64,000 bases of DNA, from NCBI GenBank assembly GCA_902781045.1, contig CACZHT010000013.1, forward strand, positions 1-64,000, read 5' to 3'. The notes beneath the pieces were generated by a model that saw only the letters and a list, made by a program, of their open reading frames with translations, was not told the DNA's origin and did no database searches. This DNA is from an uncultured Bacteroidales bacterium. GTDB lineage: Bacteria > Bacteroidota > Bacteroidia > Bacteroidales > Muribaculaceae. Shown here in pieces: positions 8,498-19,000 of this stretch (positions are counted from its first letter, which is position 1; the number at the start of each line of letters is the position of its first letter). The position numbers and the translations under genes were made by a program.

Positions 8498-11400
8498 ATG
8501 AAGAACAATATCTTCATCAACCGATATGTGATGGCATGCGCGATAGCGATTGTCATCACGCTGGTGGGCCTCATCTGCATGAGCACGTTGCCCATCGAGC
8601 AATATCCCAACATTGCTCCACCGACAGTTCGCGTCTCGACATCCTACACCGGAGCCGATGCCAACACCATCATGAAGTCGGTGGTCCAGCCACTGGAAGA
8701 GAACATCAACGGCGTGCCGGGCATGACCTATATCACCAGTTCGGCATCATCGTCGGGCGATGTGTCAATCCAGGTCTACTTTGAGCAAGGCACCGACCCC
8801 GACCTTGCTGCCGTGAATGTGCAGAACCGCGTCAGCCGTGCCACTGCCCTGCTGCCGTCAGAGGTGGCCAAGGTGGGTGTGCAGGTGATGAAGCAACAGA
8901 GCAACATTCTGCACATCGGCGCACTCAAGAGCGTCGACGGCAAGTATGATGCCGACTTCATTGCCAACTACATCGACATCAACGTGCGTCCCCGCCTGAT
9001 GCGCATCACTGGTGTGGGCGATGTGATGTCGCTGGGCAACACCTACGCGCTGCGCATCTGGCTGAAGCCCGATGTGATGGCACAATATGGACTTGAACCC
9101 AACGATGTGTTTGCCGCCATCGGTGGCCAGAGTTTTGTCGCCGCCACGGGTTCGTTGGGCGAGCAATCGGAGAACGCCTATCAGTACTCGATGGAGTACA
9201 AAGGCACACTGAAGAGTATCGAGGAGTTCAACGGCATCGTGTTGCGCACCAGCGACAGCGGTCACCTGCTGCACCTGAGTGATGTTGCCGATGTCGAGAT
9301 TGGTGCTGTGAGTTATAACTTCACATCTGACATTGACGGAAAGCCCGGCACCATCTACATGGTGTTCCAGGCTCCTGGTGCCAACGCCACCGAGGTCAAC
9401 GCTCGCATTAACAAACTCTATGAGGAGATGAAGCCGACCATGCCGGCTGGCCTGGAATTCGAGATTCTGGAGACCAGTGACGACTTCCTGTTCGCCGCCA
9501 TTCACAACGTGGTCGAGACACTGGTCATCGCCATCATCCTGGTGATACTTGTGGTCTACTTCTTCTTGCAGAACTTCAAGGCGACGGTGATCCCCTCGGT
9601 GTCAATCATCGTGTCGCTGCTCGGCACATTTGCCATCGTCTCGGTTGCCGGATTCTCACTTAACATATTGACGCTGTTTGCGTTGGTGCTCGCCATCGGT
9701 ACGGTTGTGGACGATGCCATTGTGGTCGTCGAGGCCGTGATGGCCAAGATGGAAAGCGGCATATCCGATGCCCGCGAGGCAACTCGCCAGGCGATGAGCG
9801 ATGTGTCAGTCGCCGTCATCTCGTGTACGCTGGTGTTCATGGCCGTGTTCATCCCCGTGGCATTCATGCCCGGTACGTCGGGGGCGTTCTTCACCCAGTT
9901 TGGTGTCACGCTGGCATCGTCGGTGGGTCTGTCGTGCGTGTCGGCACTGACGCTGTGTCCCGCATTGTGTGCCATCATGATGCGCTACTCCAAGAGCAAC
10001 AAGGAGAAGAAGGACTTGAACTACTATGTCACACAGGCCTACACAGCCAGTTACAATGCTATCCTCAAGAAATACAAGAAGAGTGTGGTACGCTTTATCA
10101 ACCGACCGGTGATCTCGGCCATACTCCTCGCCATCACGGCTGTGCTTCTGGTGATCTTCATGCGTGGATTGCCATCGGGTTTGGTGCCCCAGGAAGACCA
10201 GGGCGTGTTCTTCGCCGAGGTTCGCGCTCCTGAAGGCTGTACCCTGCATGAGACCCAAGAAATTGTCAAGAAGGTTGAGGAAAAAGTCAAGAAGATTCCC
10301 GAATTGGAGAGTTATGCCGTGGTCAGTGGCTATGGCATGATGGCCAATCAATCGGCCAGTTGCTATGCCACGTTCATCATCCGCCTCAAGAACTGGGATG
10401 ACCGCCCGGGCATGAACCACTATATCGAGCTTGTGTATGGCCGATTTGCCATGGACTGCCAGGACATCAAGAACGCCAAGGTCATACCCTTCCAGATGCC
10501 TCAGGTGCCGGGATACGGCTCGAACAGTAGCGTGCATCTCGTGCTCCAAGACATGCAGGATCGCCCCATGGCCGACTTTAACATCGATGCCAACAAGTTC
10601 CTGGCCAAGTTGAACGAGCGGCCAGAAATCATGATGGCCATGTCGTCCTACTCGGAGCGTTTCCCGAAGTTCCAGGTTGAGGTTGACGCCACACAATGCG
10701 ACCGTGCTGGTGTCACCCCCGCTGCTGTGCTCCACACGCTAGGTGCCTACTGTGGCGGCTCGTATGTGGGCAACTTCAACCAGTTCGGCAAGGTGTATCG
10801 CATCATGGCCAATGCTTCGCCCGAGTATCGCCTAGACCCCTCGTCGCTCAACAACATCTTTGTGCGCGTGCAAGGCGGCAAGATGGCTCCCATCTCTGAG
10901 TTCGTCACGCTGCATGAAATCGTGGGCTCGGCATCGGTCGAACACTTCAACCTGTTCCAGAGCATCACTTGCGGCGTGATGGCCGCCAGCGGATACTCGG
11001 AAGGTGATGCCCAGAAGGCCATCGCCGAGGTTTTCGCTGCCGAGATGCCCAATGGCTATAGTTATGAGTATGGCGGCATGTCGCGTGAGGTGGCAGAGAC
11101 TTCTGGCTCGAATGCCACTGCCCTGATCTATGTCATCTGCGTCATCCTCATTTACCTGATCCTGGCATCGCTCTACAACTCATGGTTCACCCCTATGGCC
11201 GTGCTGCTGAGTGTGCCCTTTGGACTGATGGGCTCGTTTGGAGCCATCTGGCTGGTGTCGCTGCTGCATCTGCCGGGCATGGAGAATAACATCTACCTGC
11301 AGACGGGTGTGATCATGCTCATCGGCTTGCTGGCCAAGACTGCCATCCTTATCACCGAGTTTGCCTCGGAGCGACGCGCCCAGGGATTGAGCATCCGCGA

Positions 11401-11674
11401 TGCGGCATTCTCGGCCTGCGAGGAGCGTCTGCGCCCCATCTTGATGACTGTCGTGACGATGATTGCGGGTATGATTCCGCTCATCATCGCTGGCGGTGCC
11501 GGTGCCAATGGCAACCGTGTGCTTGCACTCGGTGTCACCGCCGGTATGGCTGTGGGTACACTCGCCCTGCTCTTCGTTGTCCCGGCCTTCTTCATCGTGT
11601 TCCAGAAGTTGCATGAGCGATTCCAAGGCTCGCCTGTGGCCGAACACAATCAAAACGAAAATACAACTGAGTAA
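8498..11674 (+). CDS. RND multidrug efflux permease (AcrB/MexB-like, HAE1 family)
   Basis: 1058 residues, the proton-driven inner-membrane pump of the tripartite system. It has the HAE1 layout: TM1 (about 9-29), a large periplasmic loop, a bundle TM2-6, a second periplasmic loop and TM8-12. The proton relay is intact (AIGTVVDDAIVVVEAV, D405 and D406, with a lysine in LLAKTAILITEFASE). Family phrases GVPGMTYITS and GLVPQEDQGVFF are present. Length matches AcrB (1049). It sits between the adaptor and the outer-membrane factor with 7- and 4-nt gaps. Confidence 0.96.
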   Translation: MKNNIFINRYVMACAIAIVITLVGLICMSTLPIEQYPNIAPPTVRVSTSYTGADANTIMKSVVQPLEENINGVPGMTYITSSASSSGDVSIQVYFEQGTDPDLAAVNVQNRVSRATALLPSEVAKVGVQVMKQQSNILHIGALKSVDGKYDADFIANYIDINVRPRLMRITGVGDVMSLGNTYALRIWLKPDVMAQYGLEPNDVFAAIGGQSFVAATGSLGEQSENAYQYSMEYKGTLKSIEEFNGIVLRTSDSGHLLHLSDVADVEIGAVSYNFTSDIDGKPGTIYMVFQAPGANATEVNARINKLYEEMKPTMPAGLEFEILETSDDFLFAAIHNVVETLVIAIILVILVVYFFLQNFKATVIPSVSIIVSLLGTFAIVSVAGFSLNILTLFALVLAIGTVVDDAIVVVEAVMAKMESGISDAREATRQAMSDVSVAVISCTLVFMAVFIPVAFMPGTSGAFFTQFGVTLASSVGLSCVSALTLCPALCAIMMRYSKSNKEKKDLNYYVTQAYTASYNAILKKYKKSVVRFINRPVISAILLAITAVLLVIFMRGLPSGLVPQEDQGVFFAEVRAPEGCTLHETQEIVKKVEEKVKKIPELESYAVVSGYGMMANQSASCYATFIIRLKNWDDRPGMNHYIELVYGRFAMDCQDIKNAKVIPFQMPQVPGYGSNSSVHLVLQDMQDRPMADFNIDANKFLAKLNERPEIMMAMSSYSERFPKFQVEVDATQCDRAGVTPAAVLHTLGAYCGGSYVGNFNQFGKVYRIMANASPEYRLDPSSLNNIFVRVQGGKMAPISEFVTLHEIVGSASVEHFNLFQSITCGVMAASGYSEGDAQKAIAEVFAAEMPNGYSYEYGGMSREVAETSGSNATALIYVICVILIYLILASLYNSWFTPMAVLLSVPFGLMGSFGAIWLVSLLHLPGMENNIYLQTGVIMLIGLLAKTAILITEFASERRAQGLSIRDAAFSACEERLRPILMTVVTMIAGMIPLIIAGGAGANGNRVLALGVTAGMAVGTLALLFVVPAFFIVFQKLHERFQGSPVAEHNQNENTTE

Positions 11675-11678
11675 TGTC

Positions 11679-13040
11679 ATGAACAGAACAAAGATTATAT
11701 TGAGCGTATGCACGTTGTGCATGCTGGTCGCCAGCTGTGGCTTGTACAAGAAATATGAGCCCAACACCCAGATTCCGGCCGATGTCATCGGCATCGACTC
11801 GCTTGCCGCCACAGCGCCAGCTGTGCCATCGTGGCGCGAGTTCTTCACCGACCCTCTGCTGCAGCAGCTCATCGACACGGCGCTGGTGCGCAACACCGAC
11901 CTCAAGTCGGCACGCATCGCCATCGAACAGAGTGAGGTGTCGCTGCAGATGGCGAAGAAATCAATACTGCCGTCGATCTTCTTCTCTCCGTCGGGAACCA
12001 TCGCCCACTTCAACAGCAACACGTCCAAGACCTACAACCTGCCGTTGCAAGTCAACTGGGACATGGGCCAGATTGGTTCGTACACCAACAAGAAACGTGC
12101 CGCCAATGCCGTGCTGCTGCAAGCCAAGGCCAGCGAGGAGGCCGTGCGGGCCAACTTGATCTCGGCCGTTGCACAACAGTACTGCTTGCTGCAACTGCTG
12201 GACCGCCAGATGGAGATCTTGACTCAGACCGACAGCCTGTGGAGCATCTCGCTGGAAACCCAGAAAGTGCTGTGGGAAAACGGCAAAATCTTTTCGACCG
12301 CCGTCAACCAGCAAGAGTCATCGTGCTTGAGCGTGAAGACGCAGATCGTGGATGCCAAGCGTGACATCCGCGAGGTGGAGAACGCCTTGTGCCGCCTCCT
12401 GGCCATGTCGCCACAACACATCGCTCGCAACCACTGGGGTGGCTATGTCTTGCCTGAGTTGGTCAAGGGTGACATCTCGGCACAGATGCTTCTGCACCGC
12501 CCAGACATCCGTCTGGCCGACTATGCCATGGAAGAAGCCTTCTACAACATGCAGGCAGCCCGCTCGGCCTTCTATCCCGGTCTCTCGCTGACGGGCACAG
12601 CGGGATGGACCAACAGTGCCGGTGGAGCCATCGTCAACCCGGGCAAAATCTTGCTCAGCATCGTCGGCTCGCTCACACAGCCCATCTTTGCCCGCGGACA
12701 GTTGAAGGGCAACCTGCGACTGGCGCAACTGACCCAAGAGAATCTGCGCAACAAATATGTCCAGACTGTCATCGATGCCGGCAACCAGGTCAATGAGGCG
12801 CTGGCCGACTACCAGACGGCAAGCGAGAAGTATGACTACTATCACCGGCAGGTCCAAGTGCTGCACGATGCCTACAACGGCACGCACGAACTCATGGACA
12901 ACGGCAAGGCCAGCTATCTGGAGGTGCTCACCGCCCAGGAGTCACTGCTCAACGCGCAGTTGAGCGAGGCCGTCAACATGTATGATGCTGCACAGGCCGT
13001 CATCGCCCTCTACATCGCCCTTGGCGGCGGCGTAAACTAG
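11679..13040 (+). CDS. outer-membrane efflux channel lipoprotein (TolC/OprM/NodT family)
   Basis: 453 residues, the outer-membrane factor that completes the tripartite pump. The start at 11679 gives a lipoprotein signal with lipobox VASC20. Two OEP repeats follow, each with long helices (ARIAIEQSEVSLQMAKKSILP in the first, ALADYQTASEKYDYYHRQV in the second) and the family phrase LLHRPDIRLADYAMEEAFYNM. The frame is open further upstream, but that region is inside the permease gene. It ends just before a long hairpin (13116-13184) that probably terminates the operon. Confidence 0.94.
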   Translation: MNRTKIILSVCTLCMLVASCGLYKKYEPNTQIPADVIGIDSLAATAPAVPSWREFFTDPLLQQLIDTALVRNTDLKSARIAIEQSEVSLQMAKKSILPSIFFSPSGTIAHFNSNTSKTYNLPLQVNWDMGQIGSYTNKKRAANAVLLQAKASEEAVRANLISAVAQQYCLLQLLDRQMEILTQTDSLWSISLETQKVLWENGKIFSTAVNQQESSCLSVKTQIVDAKRDIREVENALCRLLAMSPQHIARNHWGGYVLPELVKGDISAQMLLHRPDIRLADYAMEEAFYNMQAARSAFYPGLSLTGTAGWTNSAGGAIVNPGKILLSIVGSLTQPIFARGQLKGNLRLAQLTQENLRNKYVQTVIDAGNQVNEALADYQTASEKYDYYHRQVQVLHDAYNGTHELMDNGKASYLEVLTAQESLLNAQLSEAVNMYDAAQAVIALYIALGGGVN

Positions 13041-13115
13041 TTTTTAGGTGATGGCCTGACCTGTGTCAACATTGCCACCGGCGGTGATGTTGTCACATAC
13101 AAATTCCGCAGGGCA

Positions 13116-13184
13116 GTTCCCCCTCAGTGTTGAGCGGCTCCCCCTCTATCGTAGAGGAGGAGCCGCTCAACACTGAGGGGGAAC
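13116..13184. terminator. long C/G-rich hairpin between convergent genes
   Basis: A perfect 26-bp inverted repeat (13116-13141 with 13159-13184, starting GTTCCCCCTCAGTG) encloses a smaller palindrome (CCTCTA-TCG-TAGAGG), so nearly all 69 nt can pair. It separates the efflux operon from the convergent aminopeptidase gene and could terminate both. Its head resembles the repeat at 19341, which suggests a dispersed family. Confidence 0.7.
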
Positions 13185-13250
13185 AGTCTTATCTTATTGG
13201 CTGCTAATGCGGTGATTGTCAGTAACTAATATTGTTGACCTCATGTTAAA

Positions 13251-15575
13251 CTAAAACAATCCATCGGCGGCCTGCAAGAGCTTGCCCAGTAGCTGAGGGT
13301 TGTAGTCGGGATGCCGCGCCACGAACTGCTCGACCAGCCGGCGTGCCTCGTCGCTGTGGTGCCCGTCGAGCAGGGCATGGCACCAGTCGAGCGGAAAGAA
13401 GATGTCGCCCGTGCGCTGCACATCCTCTAGTGCCTCTAGTGCCGGCAGGATGTAGTGGACGGCCAGCGGCTCGCGCATGGGGTCGTTGAGCAGCCGCAGC
13501 ATGGCGGCAGCATCAGGCTCGACACGGCGGTTGGCGGGCTGCAGCAGCGACAGGAACAACCGGTGCTGCTCGGCAGTGTCGGGTGTGCAGGCACGGCTCA
13601 CAAAGTCGAACTCGCGTCGCTGGTCATCGGTGGCCAGGCGGCTCCGCTGGGTGGACAGGATGGCTTGCCACTGCCCGGGCATGACGATGGCCAGGTGTCA
13701 GGCGATGCGTGTCAGGTCGTTGGTGCTGAGCAGGGGTTCGCTCTGTGACAGCCATAGGGCATACACCGAGTCGACCACGGCGGGCGACTGTACCATCCGC
13801 CCGAGCGAGCGCAGCAGTTGCTGACGCAGCACGCGCGACGGATGTCGCCGGGCCAGCTGCCACAGCTTATGCTCGGCCTGGCTGCGCACGGACGGGGTGG
13901 TGCGTGACAGGATGCTTGTCGCATAGCCGGCATAGGCGGCAAGCAGCTGGTCGTCGGCTTCGGGCGACTGGAGCATGGGCATCATGCACGACATCGCGCC
14001 ATCGGCACCGATGCGGCGCATGAGCAGGTTGTCATAGAGAATCATCACAGCCGCCAGACGTGACTGAGCGGTGGTGAGCTCGGACCAGCGGCTCACGTAT
14101 GCCATGACTGCAGCACTGTCGGCCAGGCGATAGCGCACATAGTCGCTACCGTCGGCATTGGGCAGTGGGGTGTCATCGGCCAACGTGACATCGACCAGCG
14201 GCATGCCCTTGTGCTTGACCCACTGCCGGTCAAACTCGCCGATGCCGGCCTGCGGCGATTGGGCATCGAGGATGTCGATGAGCTGGTCCCAGGTGGCATT
14301 GCTGTTAGCAAATCGGCGCAGATAGGTCTGCAGCCCGTGTTGCAACTCGCGCTCTCCCATGCGCTGCTCCAGCTTGCGCATCATGATGGGAGCCTTGTGA
14401 TAGATGATGTTGCCATAGAGCAGACCGGCCTGGTTGAGGTTGGTCAGCGGCTGCTGGATGGGGTGGGTGCCGCGTGAGCGGTCGGTGGCCATGGCGGGGA
14501 TGTAGTGCGCGCGCATGAAGGCCAGGTCGTGGTCTAGATTGGGAAAACGCTCGCGGCACACCTTGTCGGCCATGAAGTTGGCAAACACCTCCTTGGTCCA
14601 CACGTCGTTGAACCACCGCATGGTCACCAGGTCGCCGAACCACAGATGAGCTGTCTCGTGGGCAATGAGCTGGAGGCGTTTCATGCGCTCGTCGGGCGAC
14701 GGGTTGGGGCCGAGGAAGATGGTGCGGTCGCGCAGTTGGATGCAGCCCGGATGCTCCATGCCGCCGAACTGGTAGCCCGGCAGCACGACAGTGCCATATT
14801 TGGAAAAAGGCTGTTTGATGCCTGTGTATTGTTCCATCCACTGGATGGCGTGGGCCATCTCGCCGGCAATATGGGGCAGCTGGGCCACCTTGGCTGGGTC
14901 GGTCTCGCGATGGAGGATGCTGATGTCACGGCCATCGTGTGTGGTGCTGTAGCTCTCAAATCGTCCGGCTGTGAACGAGAAGAGGTAGGTGGGCAACGGG
15001 TCGCTCTCGGCATAGTGGATCACATCGGTCGCCGAGGCCACCGCACGGCGGTCAAGCTGCCGAGCATTGCTGATGGCGAGCCATGGCCGGGGCAACTGAA
15101 GGCTGAGGCGGAACCGCGCCTTCAGGTCGGGCTGGTCGAAGCAGGGAAACACGCTGCGGGCATGGTCGGGCACAAAGAGGGTGTACAGGTAGTCGTCATG
15201 GCGGTTCAGTGCCTGGTCAAGGCTGGTGAACGTGATGCTGACCTGATTGTGTCCCGGTCGCAGCACATCGTGAGGAATGACGATGTGCTCGCTGGCGTGG
15301 CGCACCGTGCAGCGACGATGGTTGACCTCGACGAACTCGCTACCCAGCCGACCCTGGAAGTCGATGGGCAGGTCGCCGTCGCCCGCCCAGTCGAACACCA
15401 GCGTCACCATACCCGTGACAGCCGAGTCGCGCTCGAACGGCACACTGAGCTGCAGGTCATACTCCACATGGCTCACATGCCGGGCACGGTATTGCGCCAG
15501 CTCAAGGCTCACCCCTGGCTGCGACCAAGCGAACACAGCCAGTGAGCATATTAGCAGTAAGAACTTGATTCTCAT
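13251..15575 (-). pseudogene. M1-family zinc aminopeptidase interrupted by an in-frame TGA
   Basis: The protein would be 774 residues with a signal peptide (MRIKFLLLICSLAVFAWS), hence periplasmic or surface peptide trimming. The M1 motifs are complete: GGMEH (271-275, in place of GAMEN), HETAH (306-310) and the third zinc ligand E329 in NDVWTKE. Reading stops at a TGA (13698-13700) after NDLTRIA, yet the same frame continues without a shift as HLAIVMPGQWQAI for another 148 residues. That part has the composition and conserved phrases (QRREFDFVSRAC, TGDIFFPLDW) of the C-terminal helical domain. A single change such as TGG to TGA explains it. The catalytic domain would still be made as 625 residues. 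Sequencing error, a true nonsense mutation or readthrough are all possible. Confidence 0.85.
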
Positions 15576-15597
15576 AGTCTAGTCGTGATTGTGGTCG

Positions 15598-15605
15598 CAA
15601 AGTTA
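15598..15605 (-). promoter_or_regulatory. -7 box of the M1 aminopeptidase gene
   Basis: Minus-strand TAACTTTG, 23 bp before the ATG. It lies back-to-back with the plus-strand promoter at 15637-15667, in a compact divergent regulatory region. Confidence 0.5.
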
Positions 15606-15636
15606 CAAAAATCTCGCCATAATGGTCTACACCGGG

Positions 15637-15667
15637 TTGGCCACAAGCAAAAATTATCGTAACTTTG
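15637..15667 (+). promoter_or_regulatory. promoter of the 75-residue protein gene
   Basis: TTG (15637-15639), 20 bp, TAACTTTG (15660-15667); an exact consensus match about 38 bp before the ATG. Confidence 0.65.
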
Positions 15668-15705
15668 CGCAATGTTTATAGAAACCACCTTAAAATCAAT
15701 GAGAT

Positions 15706-15933
15706 ATGGGATACCGAGTGGTGTTTGAATACGAGACCGAGTCTTCGGCCATGAGCGATGTGTATAACTGCGCTGACCAGCAGGCTGCACTGCAGATGTT
15801 CAACGACCTGCGCCAGCAGCTGATGCTCGCCATCGACCCCACGCAATGCGAGGTGGTCGACGAGCCAGACCTCTATGGCATGACCAACCGCCAGGTGGGT
15901 TGCTATGGCTTTGTCCGCATCGACCACGACTGA
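15706..15933 (+). CDS. small cytoplasmic protein of unknown function
   Basis: 75 residues beginning MGYRVVFEYETESSAMSD, with no signal peptide or membrane segment. The predicted pattern strand-helix-strand (YRVVFEYE, DQQAALQMFNDLRQQLM, VGCYGFVRI) suggests a small alpha/beta fold. It has its own well-formed promoter and is followed by a hairpin, so it is probably a real monocistronic gene. No family is recognised. Confidence 0.7.
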   Translation: MGYRVVFEYETESSAMSDVYNCADQQAALQMFNDLRQQLMLAIDPTQCEVVDEPDLYGMTNRQVGCYGFVRIDHD

Positions 15934-15960
15934 CCGCTAGCTGGTTTTAGTTGTTAGTTT

Positions 15961-16000
15961 TTAGTTGTCAGTTGCAATCGTGGCAGCAACTGACAACTAA
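15961..16000. terminator. hairpin between convergent genes
   Basis: A perfect 15-bp inverted repeat (TTAGTTGTCAGTTGC with GCAACTGACAACTAA) with a 10-nt loop, in a wider TTTTAGTTGTTAG-type repeat tract (15945-16020). It probably terminates the 75-residue gene and the convergent tricorn-like gene. Confidence 0.65.
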
Positions 16001-16017
16001 CAACTAAAATCTAAAAA

Positions 16018-19000
16018 CTAATCGACCCCCAGGTCGTGCAGCGTGCGCGGGGCTGGGGTCTTGGGCAGCGGTTTGCGGTCGCGCAGCTGGTCGAGGATGA
16101 CCTCGATGGCCTTGTCCAGCTGCTGATCCACGCCCTTGTACTCGAGCAACGGGTCGTTGTCGATGACGATGTCGGGATCCACACCGTGGTTCTCGACAAT
16201 CCAGTTGCCGCGCGTGTCATAATTGGTGAAGAAGGGCACGCGGATGTCGGTGCCGTCCATGTAGGGCAGCGAGCCACTGATGCCGATGATGCCGCCCCAC
16301 GAACGGGTGCCGATGAGCGTGCCTATCTTGTTCTCCTTGAAACTCCAGGGGAACAGGTCGCCGTCGCTGGCCGAATATTTGTTGACCAGCAGCACCTTCG
16401 GGCCGTTGAGCGTGGCCTCGGGGATGAGGCCGTTGTGATTGCTGCCGCGATACATGGTCATGCGGTAGGGCTTGCGCAGCAGTCGCTCGATGATCATGGG
16501 CGAGATGTTGCCGCCGCCGTTACCGCGGTCGTCGACGATGAGGGCCTCCTTGTCGAGCTGCGGGAAGAAATAGCGGGCAAACTCCTTGAGCCCCTCGGGA
16601 CCCATGTCGGGGATGTAGATATAGCCCACACGGCCGCCGGTCTTCTCGTTGACGTATGCGATGTTGCGCTGCACCCACTCGTAGTGATAGAGTGGGTACT
16701 CGTCCTGCAGGGGCTTGACTACCACCTTGCGCGCTCCTGCGCCGTCGGCACTGGCGGCCACGGTGAGCTCGGTCATCACGTCGGCCTTGCCGCGCAGCAG
16801 GGTGTAGATGTTGTCCACGCCGTCGGTCTTCACACCGTCCACAGCCACGATATAGTCGCCCTCCTTGACATTCATGCCCGGTTCCAGCAGCGGCGAGCGC
16901 AATTCTTCACGCTCGGGAGCACCCTTGAGAATTTTGGTGATTTTGAAGGCCTTGCCGTCGCGCTCTAGCTTGGCTCCCAGCATGCCGATGCGTTGCTGTT
17001 CGGGCTTGATGTGGTCACCTCCGTCCACGTATGCGTGGCCGCAAGCCAGCTCGCCAATCATGCCACCGATGACGTAGGTCAGGTCCAGACGATTCTTGAC
17101 CCAGGGCAGCAGGACGGCATACTTGTCGTTGATGGCGTTCCAGTCCACGCCATGCATGTTCTTCAGATAGAAGCCGTCGCGGTAGGCCCGCCATGCCTCG
17201 TTGAAGATTTGCTTCCATTCCTGCTCATAGTCCACGTCGGCCATCATGTCATTTAGGTTGACCGCCTCGGTCAGTTCGGCCTTGCGCGGGCTCAGGTCGG
17301 TGACATAGACCTCTCTGCCCTTGAACCACACTGCCCGCTTCATGTCGGCCGAGGGCTGCATCATGGCACCGGTGGCGATAAGCTCGTCTTTCTGTTCCTT
17401 GAGGTCATAGACGTGTGTGCCGCCACCGCCATAGTACCACACATGCTGGCCGTCGCTGGCAAATGCGCCATAGTTGCCCCCGCTCAGCGGCAGCTTGACC
17501 ACGCGGTCGGCAATGCCGTCCAGGTCGATGCGCATTGTCGGTGCCGTGTCGGTCTTCTTGCCTTTGCCTTTCTTGCTGTCGGCAGGTGCATTGGCGGGGT
17601 GCTCATCCTGCTTGCCGATGGTCACCTGGTCGTCGGTGGGCAGGAAGGGCGATGTGGTGTCGCTGGCCAGCATCATCAGGTAGATGCCCTCCATGTTGCG
17701 GTAGGCAAAGTTCCACTCCACGCTGCTGTAGATGGGGTTGAAGTCGCGTCCCGAGGCAAAGATCAGGTACTTGCCGTCGCTGCTGAACATGGGCGAGTTG
17801 CTGTCATACCAGTTGTCGGTCACCTGGTGGACCTTGCGGGCCGCGATGTCGTAGAGGTAGATGACACCCAGCTCGTTGGGCGTGCGCTGGCTATAGGCGA
17901 GCCAGTGGCCATCGGGCGAGAACGTCGGGGTGGGGAACTCGCCGATGCTGTCCTGCACGAGTGTGACTTTGCTCTTTGAGGCCACGTTGACCAGCACGAT
18001 GCGGTTCTCACGGTCGGTATAGACGATGCTCTCGCCCTGCGGACTCCATGCGAAGTCGCGGATGTAGGTGTCGTTGTCGCGCGTGAGCTGCACCGGGTCG
18101 CCGCCCTCGGCGGGACGCATCCACAGCTCGGTCTCGCCGGTGAGGTCGCTGATATAGGCTATCCACTTGCCGTCAGGACTCCACTTGGCGGCCCGCTCGT
18201 GGGCACCGGGCGTGTGTGTCAGGTTGCGCGTGACGCCCTTCTTGACCGGCAAGTCAAACACCTCGCCGCGTGCCGTCACCACCAGCCGGTTGCCGTCGGG
18301 AGCCAGCTGCGCCTCGGTGATAAAGTCCTTGACCTGCCGCAGCGCGGTGCGTGCCCAGCCGCCCTCGTCGTTGAGGGTGACATTGATCTGGCTCACCTGC
18401 TTGGTCGCGGGGTCCAGGCGATAGAGGTAGCCCCCCTTCTCAAACACAATCGTGCCGCCGCCACAGCTGGGAAACTTCACGTCGTAGTCGGTGTAGTGGG
18501 TGACCTTGGTCGTGGCACCGGTCGTGGTGTTGTAGACAAAGATGTTCATCGTCTTGTCGCGGTCGCTGATGTAGTAGATTTCGTCACCCACCCACATCGG
18601 GATGATGTCCTGTCCCACGGTGTTGGTCACATTGGTCACCCGCTGGGCCTGCGTGTCCCAGATCCAGATGTCGTCGGCCATGCCGCCACGGTAGTACTTC
18701 CAGGTGCGGAACTCGCGCATCACGCGGTTGTAGGCCAGCTTAGTGCCGTCGGGGCTGTAGCTGCAGAAGCCGCCCTCGGGCAGCGGCAGTTGCTGTGACA
18801 TGCCGCCCTCGGCCGGCGCGCACCACAGTTGGCCGGTGAAGCTGTCGCTGATGCGGTTGCGATAGATGATGCCACGGCCATCGGGGGTCCAGGTCATGGC
18901 GATGTTGTTCGGACCCATGCGGTCGCCCCAGTCATCGCGAGGGTTGCTGGCCGTGTAGGTCACGCGGCGCGGCGTGCCGCCCTCGCTGGGCATCACATAG

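Noticed and set aside
13698..13700. Selenocysteine codon in the M1 aminopeptidase
   Set aside because: M1 enzymes use zinc, not selenocysteine, the position is not catalytic, and no hairpin of SECIS type is evident just after the TGA.
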